The notes under the pieces were generated by a model. The model searched no databases, was not told where the DNA came from, and saw nothing but the letters and a program-made list of their open reading frames with translations. A program made the translations under genes and the position numbers. Positions 24,900-36,499 of a DNA stretch of 64,000 nucleotides are shown here, piece by piece (positions within the stretch are counted from its first letter, which is position 1; each line of letters begins with the position of its first letter). This DNA comes from Magicicada septendecula (Eukaryota > Arthropoda > Insecta > Hemiptera > Cicadidae). Where the stretch lies: assembly GCA_034769895.1 (NCBI GenBank), contig JAWRYS010001467.1, positions 1 through 64,000 of the forward strand. The letters are read 5' to 3'.

Positions 24900-27000
24900 C
24901 AGTGGCGGCTGGTGAGATTTTAGTTTGGTGGGGCTGCACTACAATTTTCAACTTTCAACATTTACCATTATCATATATTAGTGAAATTTATATACTATTA
25001 CTAGGTCTTTTATATGTATTGAAGCTGAAGCTGTGACAAAACATTGGTCCAATCCTCTTTGGTGCTGCTGCTGCTGTTGGTGATGATATTTATGATTATG
25101 ATTCAATATGATTTAAGTTCCAAACACTAAAGGCCTACACATTAAAATTCAAACAAATTATAATTTTTAATTTACACATTAAACTTATAGACATAAAAAT
25201 TTTCAAATGAAAATATAATAGTGAGTTATGTTTTTAAATAAAATCAGAAATAAATCACTGTTTCTTTCACAATTTTATTTAAACATGAAGTCCATTCTCC
25301 TTTCTTTGCGACTTATTGATAACTTTGTCATTACAATGAATAATATTTTCAATCATTTCTTTTTCTGTGCTTAACATTGCTAAAGCAGCAAGACACTCTT
25401 GTGTCATTGTAGTTCTTAGGAAACTCTTAACTCTTTTCAACGTGGAGAAGCACCTCTCAGCTCAGCAGTAGTCATGGGAGTAGTTAGAATTATTTGGAGC
25501 AGAGTGAACACTTCTGAGCAGGACTCGGCAATTCCTGTATCCAATATGATTTTGTAAGTTTTCATAACCTCTGAATTACTGCGGATTCTTGCCTCTCGTA
25601 CAAAACAGATAGTTCAGTTTCCAAACGTTCTTTACAAATAAAGGGTAAGCTTCAATAGTTTCAGCAAATTCGGATGAAGAACTTATATTGTCTTTGGAGA
25701 TGGAGAAATTTAACAGTTTTGCATCTGACAGATGTTTATTAAAAGAAAATCTCTCTTTTATCTGATAACAAATAATATCACACGCCTCCTTTGCAGAGAC
25801 AAGATTATGTGATAACGTTTTCCGTTTCTTCATGAGTGGAGTGTCTTCTTGTTGGTCAGTAACAGAAGAAAGCCTATTTCTTTCATTCATGATTGCCTAA
25901 AGAAATTTATTTACTCCATTATGATACTACTGGAGGTTGCATTATGATGCTGCAGGTGGTTATATAAAATATCCACATGAGACATGATGTAATGAGAAAA
26001 TTCTAGCCAAAAGTTGAAGTCCTGGTCATTCAGCATACAGAGAATAACTGCAGCCGCTTGCACAGTGGAATGACTTTTGTCAACTTGAAATTTCTCAAAG
26101 CATACTATTAGACTTTCCTTGTTTTCAAAAATGGTGTTCACTAACCGGCTTTTAAAATTCCATCTTGTGTTTGATACTCGCGGTATTTGTTTAGAAATAC
26201 TGTCTAGAATAGATAATCGTGAAGGTGACTTCGAAAAAATGCAGGTATAGCAGCAAGACTACTGAAAAAAATACGAGCTTGTGAGTTTTATGATGCTGCC
26301 TTTTCTATAATTAAATTTAATTGATGAGCACAACAGTGTACAAAATGTGCATATTTGTATGACTGCTGAATTATTTTATGCACACCTCCTTTCTAGCCAC
26401 TAAAACCGGAGGTTCCGTCGTAAGTCTGAGCTATAAGTTTGTCACTGTCGCCATTCAGGACTATATTTACCTGTTCAAAAATGCATTCTGCTAACACTTC
26501 AGCATTTTGGGTTAAAAAATCCCTAGAATCTTTCATGCACAATTCCGTTCAGTTCATAACGAAAAACAATAACGTGCTGCGTAAGACCTGACACATCTGA
26601 TGTATCATCCGACATTACTGATAAAAATTTAGACTGTTTAATTTCAGCACGTATTTCATCACGACACACCTCAAGGATACAGTCTAGAAGTTCGTTCTGA
26701 ATTGTCTTAGACGTTCCCTTAAACACTGTTGACTTCATAAAATGACTTAAGAGACTCGTCTAACTTCCAGCAAATTCTAACAATCCTCAAAATACACCAG
26801 GAATCGATGACTGTGAAGTTTAATCGTGACCACGTAACGGAAGTTCAAATTTTCCACAAAATTTGACGCATAGATAAGACACCTTGTCATCTCATAAAAC
26901 CTGACATAGTGAGAATTTAAAAAAAGTTTTTTTATCCAATGCTATTGACAGATCTGAAGTTATATTTTATAAGAAGGATAGTGATGGAACTGATATATAG
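24900..27000 (-). mobile_element. hAT-superfamily DNA transposon remnant
   Basis: The left end reads CAGTGGCGGCTGGTGAGA from 24900, a terminus typical of hAT elements, preceded by a candidate 8-bp target site, ctcataag. Transposase remnants follow on the minus strand. No matching right terminus was found near 27 kb, so that end is lost or truncated. Confidence 0.75.
25279..26900 (-). pseudogene. hAT transposase (ZMYM/DUF4371-like), broken
   Basis: From high to low coordinates: a LRGHD-type block (about 26840), a domain with SVMSDDTSDVSGLTQHVIVF (26523-26738), a middle part (25911-26141), VKNVWKLNYLF (near 25610), and the C-terminal hAT dimerisation region (ILTTPMTTAE, then ERCFSTLKRVKSFLRTTM) ending in TAA at 25279. 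Stops and a 2-nt frameshift at about 25460 separate the blocks. hAT transposases cut and paste DNA through an RNase H-like core; this copy is inactive. Confidence 0.8.
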
Positions 27001-27063
27001 TGAGAGTGGGATTAGTGTTGCGAGAGTGTCAATAAATGAACAATAAACTGTAAAGTTTCATTT

Positions 27064-27346
27064 ACGGTTTACATTTTCTTAAAAATAATGTTACACACCC
27101 TACATAACTATATGGATATTTAATATTAGGTGAGTGTTAACTACTGTTTCCAGTTATTCATCAGGTATGCGTATAACAACACAAGTATCAGAATGTAAAT
27201 CTTTGACAAGGTGATTTCATTATATATTCAAACACTTTTTGCTACAGTCCGTTTCTTGATGTATATATTATATTTATAAACAGTTTTGTCATTTTATTAT
27301 TTATGTATGTGAAAGTGGATATGAAATTGGATACAATAAAAATACT
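27064..27346 (+). repeat. PLE-2 5' pLTR-like region
   Basis: The part at 27205-27265 is the reverse complement of 29888-29945, so the PLE-2 fragment is bracketed by inverted repeats, like PLE-1. Confidence 0.6.
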
Positions 27347-28021
27347 GTGAACAAAATAGAAAATAAAATCAAATATAAAATAAAAACTGAACAATTAAGA
27401 TTTAATCAAAATGAACAACACATAAATAATAACAACAACAAAAAATGGGCCACTTTCACATACATAAATAATAAAATGACAAAACTAACAAAACTATTTA
27501 AAAACACAGTTATAAAAATAGCATACAAAACTAATAAAATAAATTACAAATTCTAAATAGCTCACACAACAAAGATAATACAACAACTAACGGTATATAC
27601 AACATTGAATACCAAGATTGCAATAAATGTTACATAGGACAAACAAAAAAACAGCTGAAAAAACGTCATTTTGAACACCTAAACGCATACAAAAAACCAG
27701 AAATATATAAATCCAATTTAGCCACACATGCAATAAACACAGGACACGAATTCCCAGACATAACCAATGTATCACTATTAAAACATATACCACACAAAGG
27801 CACCATAATGAACATTTGGGAAAATTTACAAATATACAAACATAAAACACAAAACAAACAAATATCAGAACAAATACAAATCAATACAAAACATGACACA
27901 ATATTCAAAGCACTCAACATCGAAAATACACAAAATACAAAAACATATACCACAATCACACTCAATAATACAACTTTAAAATACCAAAGACCAACAAACA
28001 ACCTTTGCATCCAGCAGCCAA
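27347..28021 (+). pseudogene. PLE-2: Penelope-like C-terminal fragment with GIY-YIG nuclease
   Basis: A frame at 27347-27556 ends with WATFTYINNKMTKLTKLFKN, the connector typically placed before the nuclease. After a frameshift near 27545, another frame gives NGIYNIEYQDCNKCYIGQTK and ATHAINTGHEF, a clear GIY-YIG domain with CxxC. No RT palm is present, so the copy is 5'-truncated. The end of the protein is cut by the DNA transposon at 28022 and appears to resume at 29773-29870 (ETRSRRLKIREQELSEMYQI). Confidence 0.8.
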
Positions 28022-28502
28022 GGCGCCGTCCATATATTACGTCACCACTTTGGGGGGGAGGGGGGTTCGGCTAAGTGTGACAAATGGTGACAAGGGGGAG
28101 GGAGGGGGTTTCAGCAGTTGTGACGTAACCACTTTTTTATTCTTCGTTTTATAAGGATGAGTTTTGTAAAGAAAACCCTTTTTTATGCAGACAGGCATTT
28201 AAATATTTACTTCGCTAATTTGTACTGGGGCGTAGAACACACGCACACAAAAGTTCGATTTCCTCGAACTCGGCTACCGCGTGTTTACTCACATCATACA
28301 TTCTTCGCTGCTAGCACTGTGTTGTCGGTGTCTCGATTTCCCCAAATTCGGCCACCACGTGTTTACTCACATCATACGTTCTTCGCTGTGAGCACGCTCT
28401 TTGTTTAGTCTTCTCTTGATTTCGTGTCTCGAGTCCTCCTATCGCGCGTTTTGCTACGCCTTCACTCCCATCATACATACCATCATTGTGGTCGTTCGTA
28501 AC

Positions 28503-29024
28503 ATGAATCGCGGCAAGCTTTACGAGTCTCTTTTCGACGCGTATAAGAAGGCCTACCCTGACAGGTCGAAAGTGAATCTCCAAAATGACTGCAATACCTT
28601 CTGGGCGGAAGCAAAAAAGGAGTGCGGCAAGGATGATTCGTCTTTTGACGCTAAGATTAGTGAGAAAGTGAAAGAGCTTTTGGTGAGAGGGACTAATAAG
28701 AAAGTCAAGGGTTTGTTTTCGTATTTTACTATACATTCCGCGAATGTGAAAACCGCAACACATGCACCTGCAACAATCACGGCTCCGTCTGCGCCGACCA
28801 GTCAGCTCACAGTTAGTGATACACCTAAAAAATGTGACATCGGAGACTCTGAAAATGAAAAAAGGCGTACACCTTCCCAGGATGTATATCAGACGATGAT
28901 TGCGAATTTGCAAGCCAAAATTTGTACTGTACATAATGTAATTGATAGTGGTCTTCCATGCGACGACTCTTCTAAAGAGTTGGAATCTCTCAAGAAGGAA
29001 CTGAACAGCGAAAAAATGCTTTAA
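28503..29024 (+). CDS. N-terminal ORF of the DNA transposon (unknown protein)
   Basis: The ATG at 28503 gives MNRGKLYESLFDAYKKAYPD then SKVNLQNDCNTFWAEAKKEC, a helical, DNA-binding-like start. A Thr/Ala/Pro-rich linker and a coiled C-terminus (SSKELESLKKELNSEK) follow. The frame stops at 29024, but a +2 shift continues with a Lys/Arg-rich stretch into the next ORF, so the original protein was longer. Not recognised beyond a mobile-element context. The longer frame from 28401 adds 34 residues and is less likely. Confidence 0.5.
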   Translation: MNRGKLYESLFDAYKKAYPDRSKVNLQNDCNTFWAEAKKECGKDDSSFDAKISEKVKELLVRGTNKKVKGLFSYFTIHSANVKTATHAPATITAPSAPTSQLTVSDTPKKCDIGDSENEKRRTPSQDVYQTMIANLQAKICTVHNVIDSGLPCDDSSKELESLKKELNSEKML

Positions 29025-29058
29025 AAAGGAAGCAGTCGAACGCAGCGCGTCAAAAAAC

Positions 29059-29368
29059 GTGTCGTAAGAAAAAAAAAAAAAAAAATTGGACGAAATTTGC
29101 CGCGAGCATCCTGACATTTCAAAACAGCTAAAATCTAGAGACGCTTCAGGTAGACCACGTACCGAAGAGGAACAACCGGGCCTTCTAAAGGCAATCTGTG
29201 ATCTCGCGATGTTCGGCGGGGGAGCCCAGGTAAGACGACAATCTGAACAGGTGCGAAGCTGCAAGACGCTCGACGATTTAAAAGATGCTTTGGAGAAAGC
29301 CGGATTTCATTTAAGTCGGAGTGGGCTATATTTGCGACTGCATCCCCGTCATTCTGACACATTGGAAG
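29059..29368 (+). pseudogene. Continuation of the DNA transposon protein, ends at a splice donor
   Basis: After an A-run (about 29069-29084) that probably caused a frameshift, the frame reads LDEICREHPDISKQLKSRD, SGRPRTEEEQPGLLKAICDL and FHLSRSGLYLRLHPRHSD. I associate this type of sequence with a repeated, poorly described family in insect and cnidarian genomes. The exon ends GAAG followed by gtaagt (29369), a strong donor. The next exon, expected to hold the catalytic core, is missing, so the copy is internally deleted. Confidence 0.55.
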
Positions 29369-29772
29369 GTAAGTCCTCAAACTTCTGTACTGTTAAATTA
29401 GAAAATATGCGGATTTTGTTGTATTTAATTTGTTTGTAATTTGTTCAAAAGTGTTTTAAATTATAATATTTAAATTTAATAACTATTTAATTTGTTTAAT
29501 AGTTTTAATTAAATTAAATACGGTACTTTATTTAATTTAATGTGTTTAAAAGTAGTTGTAATAAAGAAATAACTTATAATTGCTGGTACGTAATTTTTCA
29601 TTGAAGATCGCCGACTTCCAACAAAGAAGGGAAAATAAGGGGGGGGGTCTGACCCACCGTGGTGACATAATATTATGGGGGGGGGATTCGCCGAGTGTGA
29701 CAAATGGTGACAATGGGGGGGAGGGGGTCCAAAATGCCGAATTTTGTGGTGACGTAATATATGGACGGTGCC

Positions 29773-29870
29773 CAACACACAAATACTTCACCAGAAACAA
29801 GATCACGAAGGCTGAAGATAAGAGAACAGGAACTCTCGGAAATGTACCAAATAGAAAAATAACATCTTGA
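29773..29870 (+). pseudogene. PLE-2 C-terminal tail beyond the DNA transposon
   Basis: The third frame gives ETRSRRLKIREQELSEMYQI then EK and a stop, a plausible Penelope C-terminus displaced by the insertion. Confidence 0.45.
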
Positions 29871-29935
29871 GGTAAATTTAATTATAAATATTAAATGTAT
29901 TATATACATCAAGAAACGGACTATAGCAGAAAGTG

Positions 29936-29938
<3 letters not shown>

Positions 29939-29966
<28 letters not shown>
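29939..29966. repeat. (AT)n microsatellite
   Basis: Pure AT run directly abutting the candidate LTR that starts at 29967. Confidence 0.95.
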
Positions 29967-31924
29967 TGTAACGGTACATAACCCAGTTCCAATAACTGAT
30001 AACTCTTGTACTACCATAAAGGTCAGAAATGGGTAAACTATAACTAGCTAAAAATTAAGTTGTATCACTAAACATTATAAACAATATTGAAGTGATATAC
30101 AGTGACAAGTGAGTTATAGTGTACCCAATGAGGTAATAAGTGAAGGTGAAGGGAACTTCTTACAGAATTGTGCTGTAGATGTGAGAATTATAGACTATAA
30201 TAGTAGACTATGATGCTACCAACTAATTATGTATTTTGTTTAGTTATTGTAGGATTTATATTGTGTAGGCAACAAAATTTAGTACCTATGTTAATTTTAT
30301 ATTTTATAAAATAATTGTGTTATTATATAAGATAACCCAGGGTTTTTAAAAAATAAAAGATTTAAATATCAGATGATAATAAAAATTAAAATAATACTGT
30401 ATGAGGGAAATGGCAGAAGAAAATAGTGCAATGTAAGAATACTATAAGAGATTAATAAGTAATATATAAATTCATTTAAAGTTAATAATAATATTAAAGA
30501 CTTATATCTAAAGTTATAAGAAAATAAACAAAAAAAACTATTATGTAAATCAAATTGGGAAAGAAACCAAAATTAAAAGGAATTATTTTTCGGTAAATCA
30601 AAAATAAATTTATAATAATTAAAAACCGCCTATACACTACAAAGTAAATAGCAGCACAAATAAAAAATGATATAAAAATTATGGGTTACTAAGAGTAACG
30701 AAATAACAAGTATTGTTTAATCGAATTTGAGATTGAAAACCGTCCGGTTGAAAAAATGATGAGATAAAAATTGTATTAAAAAAATCCTTTAGAAATCTTT
30801 TGAACAGCACAAAATTGTTACAAAATTTAAATAACAGTATAAACATTATGTACCACTACCTTAATTATCAAAGGTAACTTGCTATATACTCCATAATAAA
30901 AGTGAAAAATCATTTGGAAGATCAGGCCTAGCCTAGCCGTGTTTCGAGTTTTTTTGACGAGATAGTATCTGACAGACGGTCATGAAATTACAAACAACTA
31001 AGAACACCACCTGAGAAACAGCTTCACACAAGTAAGAGAGGTAATATAAACAGTTCTTTTAATATTTAACAAAGAAAACTCAAATCAAATTGTTGTTCAG
31101 TACAAAACTTTCCAAGTGTAATCACATGTTTTAATAAAAAAACAATCTGCTCTCTTACGGACAAATCCGGAACTACGTACTAAGAGAATAAACAAATTTT
31201 CGAAGTTTTTCTATATTTGTAAAGCGTAGTATAATTATCCATTTCTGACCATCTCATAACAAAAAGAACTTACCCTTAACCCTGGGGAAATAAATAAAAG
31301 AATTATATGTTGATTGATGTTTAAATAAAAGATAAAATTGTAAAATCGGTCAAAACCAGATTTTATGACAATTCCATGTTTACTCAATGAAGTCGATATC
31401 GTGTACTAGTTAATGAAAATATCGATTGTAATATTTGTATTTTGGCGGAAGAGAAAAACAAATAATATTATAAATAAATATTATTGAGAAATGATATTGA
31501 ATAATAAAATGTGTTTCCTTTATTGTAGTGGGTAGTTGTAGTAATTTCAGAAAAATTAAGAAGAGGACGATCCACCAGGTCGTATTCAGCAACAGTGTCG
31601 TTTGGTTAACCTATATTTGGAGACTAATGACAAAATCAGCTGATTCGGTTCACGGCATTTATTTGAAAAATTTAGAAATCGTCTAATCCTAGGGTAAACA
31701 AACGGTACTTGCTCTCTCTTCAAAAGAAGGCTAAACAACTTCCCTACTTGACCCGAATCACACACACTCGATTTCTGCTTTGTTTGGGTAACATTACCAC
31801 CAACTTTATTTAAACTTCAGTCTTTATAATTCATAAGTGGCGATTGCTAAGAGGTGTTCTGACCGATCCGATACTGTAAAAAAGACGAACGTCACACACA
31901 CACACTCTAAGGCGGTACGTTACA
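29967..31924 (+). repeat. Candidate LTR E (solo or truncated element)
   Basis: Starts TGTAACGGTACATAACCC, ends GCGGTACGTTACA, and is followed by GAATGGCGCTTACAACAGTG, which resembles a tRNA-Lys-type primer-binding site. No second copy is in the window, so the call rests on TG...CA ends and the PBS-like sequence. No internal coding survives. Confidence 0.45.
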
Positions 31925-32106
31925 GAATGGCGCTTACAACAGTGGGGCTTAATTAAATAAGACGAGCACTCAATAGGCCACATACAAAGACTCCGCGGAA
32001 AGTACCTCCAAAGCAGTTACGTTACAGAATGCCGAACCCAACATTGGGGCTGAATTAACTATATACCTGTAACTGTAGTACACTAGCACCTCCAAAGCAG
32101 TTACGT

Positions 32107-32110
<4 letters not shown>
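31925..32110 (+). repeat. PBS-like leader with a duplicated segment
   Basis: TGGCGC-type text at about 31928 and a related copy near 32034. acctccaaagcagttacgtt occurs twice (about 32006 and 32088). Probably the leader remnant of LTR element E. Confidence 0.4.

Positions 32111-32150
<40 letters not shown>
32111..32150. repeat. (AT)n microsatellite, target of element C
   Basis: A pure AT run immediately left of the C LTR; the run resumes at 38153 on the other side. Confidence 0.95.
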
Positions 32151-32152
<2 letters not shown>

Positions 32153-33812
32153 CGACAACACAAATTACTAAACTATTGGCGCATAGGATATGATAGTATG
32201 TGTATTTCAAATTACAAGTCTATATTGGAGGGTTTAAGATTATTTATTGTACAAACACAAGTTATAGTTTATATGGTATATTTGAAATGTACAGAATGTA
32301 ATGTTTGATATAGAGTCTTTCTTTTAAAATGTAAAATAATGTTCATACACAAGACGTGATACGTTACATAAGACGACTCCCACGATGATGTTGCTAAAGA
32401 GGAGGGCCGGTCTTTGCGGTGTAGTTGGTTCGTCAGGTGTGGCTTACAAATGACAGACGTTTCCAGAAATGTTTACAGCTGGGCTGGCGTCCTGCAACAG
32501 CTTGGCTGATGTCCAGTAACAGCTGGGCTGGTCCTATAACAGCTGGGCTGATGTCCTATAACAGCTGGGCTGGTGTCCTATAACAGCTGGGCTGATGTCC
32601 TATAACAGCTGGGCTGATGTCCTATACAGCTGGGCTGATGTCCTGTAACAGCTGGGCTGATGTCCTGCAATTTCCACGATGAATCCAACGCTTCGCACAC
32701 ACAACGGTACTACGGATTTTATTACTAGCAAAATTAATATAGAGTTTATGACCAAGTAATATCTCAGGTGACAGTGAGTTTAATCTAATAACGGTATATT
32801 GAGCTTATACCTCTCCGGCTTCTTCAAGTGTTCTCGCGAATAACAAGGTCTACCGCGATCGGCAGACCACCCTATGAGGAAATCTTGCACTAGCACGGAA
32901 ACGTCTTGATGGAACTATTGCGTAACAATTAATGATACTGTCACTGCGGAAAATCTCGCACAGTGATACAGTTACACTCACTTAGTACACACGTAGTACT
33001 ACAATATTAATAATACCGTGTGTAAATAGATAATATCAACTGTTATGCGTCACACGCGTTACTATCCCGAAAAGTCTTAACAGATCCTTGCAAGCGGTAG
33101 AATCTTGTACAAGGAATTGTATGTACCGTTCACGGTAGCAGCAGTGAAGAACTGCTTGTAATTTTACGCACAATGCGTTAAAACACTGGTGTGTGCAAAT
33201 GTACTACACACACAGTTCTGAGTCTTCCCGTTTCACTAACGACGAATAGTCTTTACAACACCTTGCAAGCGGTAGAATTCTTGTACAAGGAGTGCACGTC
33301 CCGTTCGCGGTAGATGGCGTAGAAGAACTGCCTGTGTAACGACAGGCTTAAGAAAATTTCCAACCACCAGTCAGCATTCTATTGGTGGATGGAAGTCACA
33401 TGGTCAGTATAAAGTGACAATGCACTTTTCATGCAGTAGAGTGCATTTACTTTGTAACAGCATGCATAGCGGTAATCAGACTACCCGTATCTCATGCATA
33501 ACTGCCTACATACTAATAATATACAAGAACGTAAACAATAGTTCGACGGGTATAGGGATTGTAGCGATACACATGTCTAAGTTCAGTTAATGTCAACGTT
33601 TACCACTCGCGCACGCACGCACATTTCCACTAACACAGTACATGAATAACCATAAATAATAATGCACAGTTTTACTAAACTAAACCCTTAACCTTACTAA
33701 ATACAATTGATAACAACCAAACTTAACCATCTACCAATATAATATGAATGTCCATTGTCTGTGTAATATATGTGAACTTGCCCCACCTATCATGATCCTG
33801 TGATTCGTTGCA
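32151..33812 (-). repeat. Element C 3' LTR
   Basis: In element orientation it begins TGCAACGAATCACAGG and ends TTTGTGTTGTCGCA. Lacks a ~34-nt segment present in the other LTR (37904-37937 area) and has two extra minisatellite units. Confidence 0.9.
32475..32669. repeat. ~22-bp minisatellite in element C LTR, 9 units
   Basis: Units of the form acagctgggctgatgtccta with small variants; one unit is 3 nt shorter. Confidence 0.9.
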
Positions 33813-34139
33813 GGATTAACCCCTTCCCGCATAAAAAAAATTTTTTTTTTTTTTATTTAATTCACAAAAATAAATTTTTTTTTTTTTTTTTATATAACCA
33901 AAACAATTTCCTAATCCTGAAATAATAATAATACCCTCGAACTAAAATCAAATAAACATCCTCAATTAATACTAACATTTCCTAACTGTCACTTTGACAG
34001 AAGCATCAAATCAAAAGACACGTGGTAACCTTCAAACCAAAACAAACACACATGTTCTTGACACACAGATAACGAAATCTTATGCAGGGTCACAGAGTAC
34101 ACAGACAACATTCCTTATCAAAACTAGATTATTGTTCAT
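33813..34139 (-). other. Element C 3' untranslated region and polypurine tract
   Basis: In minus orientation GCGGGAAGGGG (about 33820-33830) lies near the 3' LTR and may be the polypurine tract. Long A and T runs (33832-33890) follow upstream. Confidence 0.45.
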
Positions 34140-36101
34140 TCACAGAGTCATCTTACATACAACATTTAAACCTGAACTTGACATATTTAAATCACTACAC
34201 ATTCCTACCCCTATATCCTGACATTTATTTCTGAGTTTTTTGTATAAATTTTTCTCAGTTTTGAAACGCACACGTTTACTTGGAAATACAGATTTGAATT
34301 TGTTTAATATACGCCGTAATTGCCTTATCTCGCAACTCATTAACTGAACCTTGGGGGTCGGTGAGTTATTCGTTATCTTATCTTTCGAGCGTCCCAGTCT
34401 GATAACGTGAGGTCGACAATCAACTTTAGCTGGCAATAATTCTTTCTGCATTTCCAATGCAGCATGCCGTTTATTCAATTTATCAACTTCCCAAATAATA
34501 TTATGTCTGAGTTTTCTAACTCCAAGGACGGTCGCATCTATTTCCGTACCCTGTTCGTATGTTGCTTTAATTGCCTGTTTTTCAATTACCTGCGACTCAC
34601 ACGCTCCTGATTTTATCCTTGTGTGACTTACCTGCAGAATCGGCATTTGTACAAAGTGGTTTTTACACCTCTTTCGTAACTGCTTGTCCAACAGCGATAT
34701 TTCTGTGCCACTGTCGGACAACCTCTTGTCGACATAACCATTGATTTTTGCTTCGACAATAAGGTCGGTGCAATTTTCAATCCTAATATTTCCCTCATGT
34801 TTATTACTATTATCATTATTACATACTAAATTACCCCTAATTTCGGCAGGATATAGGCCATACATAACAGTTTCATTCTTACAACTAACATTTTTCATAC
34901 TTGATTGATTGAACTGCTTTTCAACTAAATCATTTTCAATAACTGTTGCTAATAAGTTGGTATTAAATTGCTGAGTTGTATTTTTATGTTGTTGTGATTG
35001 CGGCTGATTTTGTGGTGTTTGAACATGAAACTGATTACGCAGCGGTTCATTATTATTTACCATAATTGTTGTCACCTTATTGTCACCAGTATCATTCACC
35101 TCTCCGTCCTCCGTAAACATCTCAGTACCTGATATTGATTCATCTAGTACCTCATCATTAGGACATATGTCATAAATACCCGCACCGTTAGTATCCATAC
35201 TAGTTCCAGGCTCTACTACTGGTTCGGGATTTTTATGTGTTATGCATACACTGTCCGCATCCATGATAGCTTCAAATTCTACCCTACGTTCACGGATCTC
35301 GCATGCTATATCTGTTACACTATAAACTATCACCACATCACAGCACTTACCTGAAGTATGTTCCAGACTAACAGTGTTGTTACTACTAATTTCATTTCTG
35401 TTAGCCTCACTACAATCCGATGCAGATTCTAAATATTCGACTTTACCGAGATATGAACTACTAGGCCCTAATAAGGTGGTTTCTGTATAATCACTTTCAA
35501 TTGCAACTACTACGCTACTGTTCTCCGTTAATTCCCCAGATGTAACATCTTGGTTAACTTCCACATTACTTTCTTTGAGAGTATGTTGTTCAAGGACATT
35601 TGGTACTTCAAAATTATCACAAGGTGCAATATTCTCAACAGATAAATCTACTTCACTATCAGCTGACATTTCCTGTAGTTTCGCCATCCTCTCCTCTCTG
35701 TCGGCGTCCATTTCTTCCCAAAATTCCTGCCTAATGGCTATCATCTCCTCATCCCTGGCTTTACTTTCCTCTGAAACTCCTTGTATATCCGCTATCATCT
35801 CTTCTTCCACGGCTTTCATCTCCTCGCAGCAATTATCTGAAGTATGTTCTGGACTAATAGTGTTGCTATTACTAATTTCATTGTCGTCATCTTCACTATA
35901 ATTGCATGCATAATCTAATTCTCCGATCATATCGAACAATGAAATACTATGCCCTAAGCGAGTTGCCTCGTTAATATTACTTTCAATTCTATCCCAGAAT
36001 TTCCGCCTAACGGCTCTACTCTGCTCAGATATGGTTTTATCATCAAGTGACCTGGCCCTTAAATATTCTATAAGCTCTTTTTTATTCGACATAGTGATCA
36101 C
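34140..36101 (-). CDS. Element C Gag-like/aspartic protease ORF, 653 aa
   Basis: One uninterrupted frame starts with ATG (MITMSNKKELIEYLRARSLD). Residues 1-400 are acidic, low in similarity to anything I know and lack a CCHC knuckle. An internal duplication is visible (NEISNSNTISPEHTS near 74-88 and NEISSNNTVSLEHTS near 236-250). Residues ~445-555 form a retroviral-type protease: VEAKINGYVDKRLSDSGTEI with catalytic DSGT at 463-466, and NIIWEVDKLNKRHAALEM, a poor match to the ILG motif. The last part (QLRRILNKFKSVFPSKRV, 593-610) resembles the lead-in to RT, and the ORF ends there. The protein probably stems from a Gag-Pol truncated before RT, yet the frame has stayed open, which suggests selection or youth. 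Confidence 0.8.
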   Translation of the reverse strand: MITMSNKKELIEYLRARSLDDKTISEQSRAVRRKFWDRIESNINEATRLGHSISLFDMIGELDYACNYSEDDDNEISNSNTISPEHTSDNCCEEMKAVEEEMIADIQGVSEESKARDEEMIAIRQEFWEEMDADREERMAKLQEMSADSEVDLSVENIAPCDNFEVPNVLEQHTLKESNVEVNQDVTSGELTENSSVVVAIESDYTETTLLGPSSSYLGKVEYLESASDCSEANRNEISSNNTVSLEHTSGKCCDVVIVYSVTDIACEIRERRVEFEAIMDADSVCITHKNPEPVVEPGTSMDTNGAGIYDICPNDEVLDESISGTEMFTEDGEVNDTGDNKVTTIMVNNNEPLRNQFHVQTPQNQPQSQQHKNTTQQFNTNLLATVIENDLVEKQFNQSSMKNVSCKNETVMYGLYPAEIRGNLVCNNDNSNKHEGNIRIENCTDLIVEAKINGYVDKRLSDSGTEISLLDKQLRKRCKNHFVQMPILQVSHTRIKSGACESQVIEKQAIKATYEQGTEIDATVLGVRKLRHNIIWEVDKLNKRHAALEMQKELLPAKVDCRPHVIRLGRSKDKITNNSPTPKVQLMSCEIRQLRRILNKFKSVFPSKRVRFKTEKNLYKKLRNKCQDIGVGMCSDLNMSSSGLNVVCKMTL

Positions 36102-36464
36102 AAATTAATTTAAAATTTAGTAAATTTAAATTCACTGATTTATAAGCAAAGAAAGTTATTATTATTTCGACAAGATTAGAACATATGGTAACCAGTTTAT
36201 ATGCACGCGGAAAGCAGTTCAAAACATCAACATGTAAATACCTTATCTAACATACAACTAATAATCTACCTCCAATATACTGATAACATCTGTTCATATA
36301 TGATATACAAGAGAATATGCACACTTGAAAAATTATATCCTCAGCTTTTCATACGAATAATACACATACAATTATTACGTTAATTATACTAATACGTCAG
36401 ATTTTTCCAAAAAATTTTATATTCATAGACAAATATGTAATAGCGTAAATTTATCGCTATTTAA

Positions 36465-36488
36465 CGAGCCCAACGTTGCTAAGCGCCA
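36465..36488 (-). promoter_or_regulatory. Element C primer-binding-site-like sequence
   Basis: Minus strand TGGCGCTTAGCAACGTTGGG starts 11 nt inside the 5' LTR. It resembles the complement of the tRNA-Lys 3' end (TGGCGCCCAACGTGGGG) with extra bases after TGGCGC. Confidence 0.5.
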
Positions 36489-36499
36489 AAATATCTCTA

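Larger units (their letters stand above)
28022..29772 (+). mobile_element. DNA transposon with terminal inverted repeats, superfamily uncertain
   Basis: The left end GGCGCCGTCCATATATTACG is the reverse complement of the right end apart from one base near the tip, and the match extends through GTCACCAC. Both ends also carry a same-orientation module around AGTGTGACAAATGGTGACAA followed by G-runs. It is inserted in the C-terminal coding of PLE-2. The target duplication is unclear (ccaa on both sides if the ends are set one base in). Two ORFs lie inside. Confidence 0.75.

Noticed and set aside
28311..29264. 317-aa minus-strand ORF
   Set aside because: Antisense to the DNA transposon ORFs, whose sense frames have better protein character and a splice donor.
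32475..32669. Regular ~22-bp repeats resembling a CRISPR array
   Set aside because: Units are head-to-tail with no spacers, in an LTR of a eukaryotic element; it is a minisatellite.
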